Source of the DNA: Rodentolepis nana
Taxonomy: Eukaryota; Platyhelminthes; Cestoda; Cyclophyllidea; Hymenolepididae
Direction: 5' to 3'
DNA: 34,314 nt
NCBI GenBank assembly: GCA_900617975.1
Contig: UZAE01000141.1
Coordinates: forward strand, 1-34,314
The translations under genes and the position numbers were made by a program. Below are positions 1 to 11,300 of this stretch, piece after piece. The notes below the pieces were generated by a model, which saw only the letters and a program-made list of their open reading frames with translations, ran no database searches and was not told where the DNA came from. Numbering within the stretch: the stretch's first letter is position 1; every line of letters starts with the position of its first letter.

Positions 1-240
1 GTTCCAAAGAGTTTCTACCGATTGTCATGGAGCATGTTAAGCTTCGCATTGCCACTAAAATGCACATTTAATACTATTTCGAAATAGACTTATACGTATT
101 TAAGGTAAGTTTTTATTTTATTTGCCCTCTCGATTAGTAATTGACCTCATATGAAGAAATTCGAAGCCTCTATTTCAGCATCAGCGTTTAAATTCTAGGA
201 TCATTTAATGGATTACTATTATCTGAAGTTCTAATAATGA

Positions 241-573
241 TTTATTTATATCAACTGTCAGGCGTTTTGATAATTATCATTAGCCCTTTAGTTTAGTTCA
301 GGCTTCACAAAGAGAAAGGAACACCAAAGTGAAAACAGTCGAGAGGGGGGGGGGAACAGAAGAGTGTTTCACAGATATAAAAGAGATAGACACAAAGGTA
401 GAAAAAAGGTGAGGTGAGTACTGTAGAAATAGTCAAATATGGCATAGAGTGAGATGATGGTAGTTTGAAGTGAGAAGTCAACTGCCAGTCAATAGACTTT
501 TTTGCCGTATGAATATACGTTGCCCAGGGTGCACCACGTGGAGGTAAGTCTATCGCACACCCCACATTTCTAA
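241..573 (+). repeat. Dispersed repeat, copy 1
   Basis: This matches 32019-32336 along its whole length in the same orientation, with many substitutions. Best-conserved blocks: the start (GGCGTTTTGAT, then a palindrome-like TATCA), TTCAGGCTTCACA, a G-run (345-354), AAAAGAGATAGACACAAAG, AAGTCAACTGCC and GTTGCCCAGGGTGCACCACG. Copy 1 has about 20 extra bases near 498-518. It encodes no recognised protein. The class (SINE, MITE or fragment of a larger element) is unknown. Confidence 0.85.
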
Positions 574-1112
574 TAATGATAAAGAAATAAACTTGAATTT
601 CGTATATGGTAGTAATGTGTCATACGCCTAGTTGTAATTATATGCGTGAACGATTGTTATACATTGATGAGACTGAAGTAAGCACAATAAAAAATCCTGG
701 TTTATTTATTTATTTATCATTTTTCTCACTTTTACCTAAGAATGCTATTCTATTGTCCAAATTTTGGTCACACCCTGATAAAATACCACAATTTAATTTC
801 TTACGTACTGGGTATTTCCATTTTACAAAGCCCACTCGGCTATGTCGTTTCAATTTGTGTACGTCCTATGTTATCAAAGAGTAGCATCTTCATTAAAGGA
901 ATTTAATTTAAAGTAACTTGCGACTCGCGAATACCATATGACATTGGAACATTCTCCATAGAGATGTTTAGTAACGCCTTCATATGCATTCAAGCTACTC
1001 AAATAGTATTCAGCAATCATCATTCTCTTAAACACGCATTTGATGTATTTAGCTGAATTATGTTTGCACGGTATTTTAAAGACAGACCAGAAACAAGATT
1101 TCAATCATTTCT

Positions 1113-1140
1113 CCCTCTCCTTCCCCCACCCCCACCCCCC
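1113..1140 (-). other. C-run cluster (quadruplex candidate on minus strand)
   Basis: C3, then C5-A-C5-A-C6 read on the plus strand. The minus strand therefore has four G runs. It lies in intronic DNA with no gene on that strand. Confidence 0.5.
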
Positions 1141-2057
1141 GCTCTCGCATGTTGCGTCATTTGCCTTTAGCTCCGTTGTTTGTGCTTTTTTGTTCACTTC
1201 AAATTTGTTTGGATTTCTCAGTCAATCAAACCTGCTCTTGGAAGGCCATAAATTGTGTATCCGTATGCAGTCATCAAGCTTGTAAACGATTTACCCATGC
1301 CACTTGAAAAGCTTGCTAATAACTGACTTATTGTTTTCCTGCATTATTTTTTCTTTCAACTGGGTTTGTCGTCTAAAAAAAATTGATTGATGTAATAGTT
1401 TTGGACTCTAACGCTTGTTTTAAAGAGAAATTAAAGAAATCTATTTAAGAGATATACAGAATTGGATAAAAAGTCAGCCAAAATTTATCATAATTTCAAT
1501 TAAAACCAAAGTCCTCTTTAGATATTATAAAGCACTTTATTGACATTCGAATGCGATGAATTCAATTCAATCAATTAAAATAGAAGTCTAAATTCGCACA
1601 GAGCATATAATTTTCTAAAATCAGTCACAATTTTATGCATAGCTTATTTGAAAATAATAATTCCCATGCTTATTACCCATTGTAATAAAGTAAAGGTTTG
1701 TAAATCATAAGCAAAGGTAGGGACTGAAGTTACTGGTGAGTAGAAGAGCTTTAATTTTTTTCGTTTCTGAATCGAAGTTTCTTAATATTTACTTAATAGA
1801 CATTATACTGTTACAGATTCAAGAATTTAAAATTAATTATTAGTGATCAAATTAATATTTATGATGCCTATTATTTACTGATCCATTGGTCACTCTTGCC
1901 ATTTCAAATCATATTTTTTCTTTCAGAGGCTGAGATAACAAAACGTTCCTAATTGATATCATGGCGATCACATGATCTTAACAGATCCGACGTGTAGCTA
2001 TGTAATTATTTTAACGTATATAATAATAGAATTATCACTCTTATTACTTTACTTCAG

Positions 2058-2351
2058 TATTGCATTGTCCTCAAATCCCAAATGATCTTGAGGGCGGAGG
2101 TCAAGTGCGGTACTCTCTTCAGACCCATAACGATGCAACCGGAGCCACTGTGGCTATCGCAGAGGCCGCCTGCCCACCCAACACCTTCTTCTTCCCCTCC
2201 GCCAAAGCCGCTGAAATTGAAGCAACCAATGAAATTATTCCTTCACCTACTCCAGAAAACTTGGGTACTCTTCAAAATCAGCTTTTACTCACTTGTGATC
2301 ATCATTCTAACACGTGGGTACCCTCTCTACCAGCGGGCGGCTGTATGACTC
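2058..2351 (+). CDS. Sushi-protein exon a: sushi/CCP domain
   Basis: The acceptor ends TTACTTCAG and the donor is GTAAGT. The exon is phase 1 on both sides, as is usual for a shuffled sushi-domain exon. It encodes a complete four-cysteine module: HCPQIPND at the start, ACPPNTFF around the second Cys, LLTC at the third, then NTWVP and GGC. The gap between the second and third cysteines (residues 38 to 79) is much longer than in a typical sushi domain of about 60 residues. An Ala/Glu/Pro-rich insertion fills it. This assignment rests on the Cys/Trp/Gly pattern, not on a search. Confidence 0.85.
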
Positions 2352-5300
2352 GTAAGTTTGTAGATCTCTATTTTTATTGACCATAATATTTCATTTTGAC
2401 ATTCAACTCGTGGATTATTAAATCAGAAACGAGTGTGATTGTTAAAACACAGATGTAATCGAAATAGGAATATAGAATTATGGTATTTCTGAAAAAATAT
2501 TGACTAATACAGTTAGCTTTAGAAACAAGGGAATTCTAAGGAAGTGAAGCATGATATAAGCGCATAGCGCGGTTAAACTGTATTGAATAGAATAAACACT
2601 TCCTCCATGAATACTAATGACTTCAAGAAATAGTAGAAAAATTCGACTGCTATTTATCCTCCTCTTAAAGCTATACTGAAAATGTCGAAACTCTAGTTTA
2701 TGGAATCCATCAATTTCGATCGGGTTTAAGATTATATTCTAAGGTTAGATATTACCAAAGGGACATTGTTTTCGTTCTTCATATAATTGTGAGTGGTTAA
2801 GTTTGCAAATCTCTGAAAAAACGCGACCTTCACTGGGCACATTCTCTATGACATAAATTCTACGTACGCTCAAGAGAAATAACTAAGAGGGAAACATTGT
2901 AGTCTGAAATTTCGTCATGAGTAGTTCTCTTTCTGCCATCTCTTGATCAGTTTTGATTAGTTGAGAATTCTTGATTCCGTGACTGCTAAGCCCTTTGTAG
3001 AATATATATATGAGTTACTGTTTGCAATCAGATGAGTTCTTACTTGAAATACATATTTAAATAGTAGTGTTTTCTCGTTGTTGATGGCGTAATTTACTTT
3101 CATCTAAATTACTGTCATTCTGTTCATTAATTGTTCTTCAATGGGTATTGTCGAAATTTTATAAATACCGCATTTATCACTTACCTATTCATAGCTCTCG
3201 AGTATTAATCCTGTAATAATTCATATCTTTCGTTTTAATTTATAGCCGCGGATGAGATTTGACAAAAAGAGTGTATCTTATAGGTAGACCTGGGTCATTG
3301 AAAATGCAAAAACGTGATTTTCTTCTAAGCAGAAGATGGGTACATTTGACAAATAGATAATTTTATCGGCGACAAATCTTTACTTCAGCGAACTGGTAAC
3401 TGGTTCTTTTAAGTAATATTGCATATTAAGGGTAAATTTTTATTACTTGGTGTTTTGGCTATTTCGGAGAACCATCTGGCTGGAAACTGAGAGATAACAA
3501 AGTCAACAAGCGGTAGCGCAGGCGAACCAGACCTCAATTTTTTACAAAATTCGTCTCAGATTTGTTTTGAAACATTGTTTTTCTTTCCGTCTGATCCACC
3601 ACGTTTGAGACTGTGAATATGTTTGAGATTCTGCTTGAATTAGCTAATTTAGCAGTGATGCCTTTTATTTGCCGATAGAGGAAATAGCAGTAACAAAAGA
3701 TTACACTGTTACTCGGTACTCACTTAAGTAACAGAATCTTGTCCAACAGGCTTCGAAATTCGGCCTCCCCCCTCCCCCGGAGCTTAGAGTATTTCATATA
3801 TTGGAAAAGGTGTCATGCACAGAATGGTATATCTATCTTTCCCAACGGCCGAATATGTCTCAAATTTTGTCATTGGGCGACTCGTGTGTGTAAAGTGCAA
3901 GCATATGATTGAAGACCTAAGTGTACTTTACAATCTTAATTATAAAATAGGGAGCTGATTTACAAGTGCCTTTATCCTCAATGATTATGCCATATTTTTG
4001 AAATCTGTTCAAGATTATCTTGTGTTTCAACATCAAACGAACACGGACTGATTATTCCAGTAAGACATTTGAATGATTAAATAAATTGTCAGCTGGACGG
4101 TTCCCAAATTAATGGATTTAAGCATTGCATACTCCTTAATGTCATACATCGTTTATGCCGTCGTGACACATTGAACTTGCAACGCTTTGAGAACTACATG
4201 CAAGGCCTTAATGAGATTCCAGAGGAGAAATTTTTATCTAGCGGGATAAATTTGGCAATTGGGGAGGGAAATCACTCTTACTCAAATATTATCGTAGTTA
4301 AGTTATTATTTGGGCAGCTGGAGAGTCTTGACCAATACACATTCTACCTGCCAACTCAGTATCCGTTTACGATTCATAGGATGCACTCAGGCCTCTTACT
4401 CTTCATTGTGTCTAGAACTGCTCATGTGGTATTGCGCTAGTTGCAGTATTTTCTCATTCAAGAACATAATGTTCATATAAATATTAAACTTTTGTTTAAA
4501 CACATTAAAAAATGCAACGAGTTAATTGAAGACAAACTTTGATTTCACGCCTTTCTTCATTGTTTAAGTAACTGCACAAATTTTAGTCTCAAGCAGGATT
4601 ACACGTTTTAAGTTTCATTTAAAGACTTCGTGTAAACAAAAAGAAGTGTAAATTTGTTAACTAAAGAGTGCAATAAAAGAACGAGAAATCGTTTATTGAT
4701 TTGACATTCAATGAATTACCTACACTGCTTCATTATTTACTTTCACGAATCCTTGGGAAAAGTATTCCGTTTCATTTTCTTAATGAAATATTTAAATCAC
4801 CATCGTGAGAGAGTTGACCAATGAACTTCTAATTAATTCCCGAATAATGCACTTTGCTAATTTAAAATCTAAATTACGGTAAAAAGGAAGCGGCGGATTA
4901 TTATTAATCAAATCTCGATAATTAGCAGAAAATACAACTGAGTTTTTTTCTCTCTCCGTTGACAATATAAATGTCAAAGGGATTAAATTACCTACGTAGT
5001 AACTTGAGATTCATCACATTATATAATTGTGCTAAATTAATGTGCTTAATGCCTCCCATCCCTTCTTTTGATGATGTAAATAACAGGGGCTCGAATCAGC
5101 GCATTGCTGCAAGAATTGGTGAATTCAAAAATGCCGAAAACAACAACAACACTGACAGCGGATGTAGCCACGGCTTCACCGGAGGTGACCTTGATGAATG
5201 CAACTGAGGTTGAGGAATCAACGACGCCTGCTGCTGAGGCTGAATTGGAATCTTCAAATATTACCACGCCGGAGATACCTATATTTGTTGGACCGGAAAC

Positions 5301-8300
5301 TCCAGCTGCAATTTTAAGTGAAAACGTTAGCGATTTTCTAGAAGGTACACACCTCTCCCATGGATCTTCAGGTTAGCGTCAAAATGTGTCAACTGATTAA
5401 CCTAACATACTTTTTAGAAATGCCGTCGCGTATCTTGTGGCGAGTGGAAATTTTTTTGTCAGATTTGATATTATTTATCGGTTTAAAGGGTAGCAGTAAG
5501 GGTATAATTTAGAATTGATTTTAAATATAACGTTTGCATAAGATGTCAAGCAATATATGAAGTGCGGTTTCACTCCCGAAATCAGTGAGTTCTACCTAAC
5601 TCAAGTTCCAATTAACGACTTTTATCGTTTGAGTATTTTAGATAATTACTTTCGGATAAAAGGGGGCATACGGTTGACAAAGGGATTAGATATTTATCTT
5701 CACGAATGAGTGTTCGAATTTGCCTACGTTTCCGTAAACTTACACTTCGCAAACCGGTACACACTTTTCTGGTGGTAGAAGGCGTACACCCGAATACGAG
5801 ATTGGATGATTAAGCCAGTCGCATCCTTAGAGTTCAAAAGGCGTAATATGTTGTGACTTTTTTAGTACAATAATGCAAGGGATCGCACGAAGAAAATACT
5901 CCTAGTCAAGTTCGCAAAACTTCTATCGCAACTGACTAGATGTACATAATAGACATGTCTGAGAGTCAGGGGATTATTTGTACTGAAGTCGACATATCCC
6001 TAAAGGAATTCATTGTGTGGTTCAACATTAAAAACCTATAACTAATGGATAATATAGGGTGCGATTTACATCTCTTGCACTATAACCCATGAAAAATTGT
6101 GATCTGCTTTTTACAGAACTATAACCTCTATTTTACGCCAAGAGCAATTCATAAAAATTTCACTTTGTTTTGCTTTAGTTCAAATTAATGACAGAGGTTG
6201 AGTCTAAAAAAGGCGTAAAGTAGATTTCGAAATGCTGAGTCATAGTAAAGTTAGGCAGCGGGGTTCACTTGAAGAAAAAGTATGGTAAGATACCCTGGGT
6301 AACGCCGCATTTTAAGTAATAATAGGAATCCAGAAATTTAATCACAAAGAAGGAGTAATATCGTGGGAATGAATTCGCGCATTGTTATAGTCGCAGAAGT
6401 GCGTTTGATTGATGGGAAATTTAATTTTTGGCATTAAACAACCTTTTCATTGCAGTTGATATGAGCCCGCTTATAGGGCAAATCCCAACAACCTTAAAGC
6501 TATTAATCAGTATGAGACTTTGCTCACGAGGTATGTTAACGATAGATAGATAATTGAACTTCGTTTCATTGCCACACAGACGAATACTTATTCGTTAGTC
6601 TAATGAAGTAGTTTGGCTTAATTCCCATCAAAGTAGCAATAACTCTAACATACGTTGATATACACAATTCATTTATGAGTCCACGAAGCGCTTTCTCATT
6701 ATTAAAACTACGACAAGGAAAATAAATGAAATGGTTTGCTTTGTGCTCACTTTGCTTCTAAACGAGGTAAATTTTTTTCCTTCCAGGTGCATTCATAGAT
6801 ACTGCCAATTAATTCAAAAATCGATTGCAACAAAGTAATTACTGATAGTTGAGCAAAGGTTTCTGTAGCTGGTTTACAACTACTATCTTTTCTAAACTTT
6901 TTGAAGTAAATTTAATATGTGCGTTTTTGAGTAATGCTACAATGACAATTTTGCTCACGATATAGCTGTTGGACAATCCATTATGAAACATATTTTACCA
7001 TGCTATTCGAAGACAAATCACTTTACAACATTAAGGATCATCATCATGCTAACAATGTTAATTTTATTACTTTAATAAAAATTTGAGAAATGTGGAGAAT
7101 TAAAATTGGGATCAGAGTTAAAAATGAAAGCTCATTCTGTCTGGATTGTGATAAACAGACCAAATCATTATAAGTTATGCTGTTAACTTTCTTTAGCCAT
7201 AAGAGCAATTGTGGTAGTGCAGTCCAAACAACGATTTATTATAGAACATGTCAAAAAGTAAGAGATAGCGGACCAAAATACAATGAAGGGTGCAAGAATG
7301 AATGGAACCTACTACTTTGCCATATTGACCTCTTTCGTCTCCCGCTGTATCGGCTCAGGCCCTGATTTCTTATTGGTTAACCTTAACCCTATGCTGGTGT
7401 ATTTTTACTTTCTTAGAGGATGTATGGAAACAAAGTTCCCCACTGTCTGCCATTCTATCATACAGGTTTTCGTGTTGTCAGTTGCTTTAAAACTGACTAG
7501 AATGGCTACTATTTAATCTAATTACGATTTTTCATCAGTTTGTTGGTTTACACAAACAGAGTAAGCATTCGAATTAACATGAATGTCTATGCGTTGGAAA
7601 AGACTCTATAAATATCTTAATTTGGGAGGATTTGACTTACCGATGAATAGCTGCATTATATCAAATCAATTTTTTAGCAACAGAATTCCAAAATTTTAAC
7701 TGAGGCATTCTCAGTTCCAAGTTACGAAACTTTAATCAATTCCAAAACCTTCTTTAATACTGCATCAAAATCTATTCAAATTAGAAGTCGGGATGAGAAC
7801 TAAAATCATCCACTGTGTGGAAAGAATATTCTTTAAAGAATGCTTTTACCGTAGTTTGAACAGAAAGATAATGATGTTTATAAGAATAATGGAATGCAAC
7901 CCGGTAAATGAGCAGGGTACTTAATTTAATGCAAGATGAAAATCCTATTTGGGCTAACAATAGTGCCGTCAGTACAACGTCAATTTCTCATCGATTTCCT
8001 CTGTTATCCCTGTTAGTTTATGGTAAATGCCTTACTCATGAATGATTGATTATAAATAATCCAAAACTCGCCTTTTCTCATGAACGACCTTTCTCTATCG
8101 CAGGACCAACTTTTTTGTTCAACAATGTTGTTCAATCTTACTTTATCGAGAAATGGCATAAATGAAAAAGTGGCTGTATTCCATCCATAGAAGAAATAGT
8201 TTTGAGTTAGCATTTCTCGGAGCCATTTTCTACCAAGAGAACAATTAAGCTATCTGTATATTGCGCATTCTACACAATTAACGAGTTTACAAAGAGTTTT

Positions 8301-11300
8301 TCAAAATTATCTTTATTTTACACTGATGTATTCAATCCATTTTGGTCTAAAAGTTTGGTTCTTAAGTGTGATTTCAGCAATAGAGGTATACTCTTCAAAG
8401 TTAACATTTACCTAACGCCAGGAAGATGAAACTCGAGAATGTTAGTAAGGAAAAAGAGCATTTTTGAAATTTTAAGATAATTAAGATTGTCTCGTAGAGC
8501 TAATGAAGGTGAGTGACACTTAATAGTCACTTAATTATGCCATTTAGCCTACCCTCTATAGTGTTACAGAACTCCTCGCCATTTAGTAGATTCAACTTCT
8601 CTTGCATATAACCTATTCAATACTATGCATGACAAGAACTCTTTTCTTATCTCTAGCTGCAATGGGAGCCATCTTTGGATTTCTATTCTGCTTACTCGTT
8701 CTCCTTATCATTCTATTCATCTTCCGCCAAAGGTAATTTATTTTCAATGCGAATTTTAGTCTATTTATATCATTGTCGTTTTATTACTATCGGTCAAGTG
8801 GTATTATTAAATAGGCGTAATTTACTTGTCAAAATAGGGGGAAACAATTTTCGGTTTAAATGTTTAACAGTTGGATAAATTAGTTAGATTTTGTGCACTT
8901 TTAAGCAAACATTGGAATATTCATTTTAAATTGTAACCTTTGCAAATATCCTGCACACATTTTAAACCTGCGTTGCAGGCTCTCCAGACTAGTCCGATCA
9001 AAACTGGCACCCAGCAACACTCTTCCCGGCAGATTCCCAGGATCAGGAATGTTTATGAACACTCTCTCGGGGTCTCTCACATTCTCCCGTCACCGAAAGA
9101 ATCCATACTTCTCGCCCTCCCATCATCCCACGGTCCTTATGTCTCAATCGGCCGTTTCCATTCCAAATCACCATCTCGTACCACAGCAAACTCAGCCCTG
9201 GTTTGACAACGCTTCCCTCAGACCCACTTCTAATGCTGTCTCCCTTGGCAATCTCCACATTCCTAAGTCTCAACCCCTTCCTCGTCCATCTCCAACGCCC
9301 ATTCCTCCTCCTGATCTTGACCTATTGAACTCGGATACTTACACAATGCAACAGAGTTACCAATTTTCCAACCATCAACAGCAAAGTAGACCGCAATCCT
9401 CGGTGCATACGCAAAACTCAGCGTCTATGAGTACTAGGAGGCAGACCCTCCTGTCTGCTGATACCATGACAACTAATGTGTCGGCAGGTGGACAGCCTTC
9501 ACCAAGCATTGCTCTGGGCTATCATGGGGTATCGACGGATGTTCTCGGTGAAGCTTTTACTGAATCTCCGGATGCTAACCAGGTTCGTGTAATGTTTGAA
9601 TTGTCTTTAGGAGATAGTGCTCTATTATGATATTTGCAATGCAAGTAGCCAATAAATTTTAAAAATCAATACCCGTTTATTTTTTGCAGGTACATTTATT
9701 TGTGAGATATATTCGATTTATCAGGAAAAGCGATGGGAAAGTATAATTTCGTGAATATTTCCAAAAATATACACTAGTTAGTGATTTTAATTTAATTTCT
9801 GTGATGCGTACTTCATGTTTATGTAATATGTACCACTGTTTCTTTAAAAGATACTTTAAAGAAATTGTCTTTGAAATTTAATCCAATTTTGATTATGCAT
9901 TCTGATATGTGGCAGTTCTTTGAGGTTAGGATTTGTGCTTCTGGGACGCTTTCATTTATCTTTCAGCCATGGAGCCTTTTAGTCACATCAAATATTTGCC
10001 TAACTGATATGTCCCTGTCATGACTTTGTGTACTTATTTCTTATTTAATCTCTTATCATGCAATGTAACTGGGGAAATTTTTCACAGCGACCTGAAGCTA
10101 CTGTCTGTTTCCTTTAAGTTGAACCGCGTGATTTCTTAAAAGTTTTCCTTTGGACAAGCAATCCACCTTATATGTTGTGTTCCTTAGTCTTACACTATTA
10201 CATCTAGGAAATACCATTGGTTTAGCTTCTCTGTCTTTTATAAAGTGAACATAGATGACCAGGTTTTAGTTTTCAGTGTGTTCTTTGTGAATTTTCTGCA
10301 TCATCATTTTCCAAATTCCAAAATTACCTTTGTCGTAGGAATCTTTCGACAAGTTTATCAATTAACCTTTGAAAAATTGTCTTCGTATCTATTCCAGATG
10401 TTAATCAGCATTGCCATTATTTCTGAACTTGAGATGTAAATATGAGACACGTGGGTAAAGGTAGTTCACAAATACTGTCATTAAATTATTCTTCCCAACT
10501 TTGACGTCGACTTGTCCCTTTCTTTGTCACGCTCAGTTGCTTCGTTTCTATCATCAGTTGTACAGCAGCACAGATCTTTCTGTTGGTTATTGGCTCAATA
10601 TTGGCTTTAATATCCTTCTAATAAGAATATATTGAGTTTATAGCTAACTTCTTGAAGATTGAAAAAATGAGGGACCCGATTGTCTCTCTATTTGGTTAGA
10701 GATGAAAGTTAGTGCGCATGAAATGTGCGCATTAAATTTGGCCTGGTGTCGTGGTGGCCAACGTGAACGCTGGCCATATCAGAGGTCACAAGACCAGTAC
10801 TCATTGGTGCACACCCATTTCTGTAGAGGATCAGTTACACGAGTTTTTCTTGCTTAATAAGACGCCTATTAGAATTCTGAACTCTTGTCCTAATGACTCC
10901 ACCTTTCCTTTGACAACAGGTTGGTATCATGTGAAAAGAACTATCATAATTACTTGGAGTAAACGTAATTTGGTTTTGGCCATTACCATTCGCCCTAAAG
11001 GACAAATCAATGCACTATTTTGCGACTTACAGTTTGAAGTTTTTCGTTGTCTACTTTTTTGCTCGTTAGTTCTCATATCTTAATTTTCATCGTAAATTAT
11101 GGATTGCATGGAATCAACTGAGATATTAACAATGATTTATCGCCAATTCAAATACTGTGTATAACGGCCCATTCAACGAAGTCAATAATGCATATTATTG
11201 GGAGCCGAATGTTACTATTATTTGATTTACTAACTATTTAAAATAATGAATGGTCATTTCTCTGTTAAGATCTGTTGCTGGAACTCCGTCTTAATACTTT

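Larger units (their letters stand above)
1..2057. other. Upstream intron of the sushi-protein gene (3' part)
   Basis: No coding exon is supported here. The stretch holds repeat copy 1 (241-573), a TTTA microsatellite at 701-717 (about four units) and a C-run cluster at 1113-1140. It is called intron because the sushi exon starts in phase 1 and so requires an exon upstream of the window. Confidence 0.6.

Noticed and set aside
305..565. Minus-strand open frame of 86 codons in repeat copy 1
   Set aside because: The frame is not kept in copy 2 because of length differences, and no transposon protein motif is visible. It looks like reading through a purine-rich repeat.
4171..4440. Open frame of 89 codons in intron a-b
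   Set aside because: It starts with TTG, has no splice-compatible borders needed by the gene, and its sequence resembles no family I know. It fits chance.
7177..7516. Two overlapping short open frames, one with several cysteines
   Set aside because: Exons b and c already join in phase, and neither frame has a matched acceptor and donor.
8511..8535. AGTGAC/GTCACT inverted repeat
   Set aside because: A six-base stem with an eight-base loop is expected often by chance in 34 kb.
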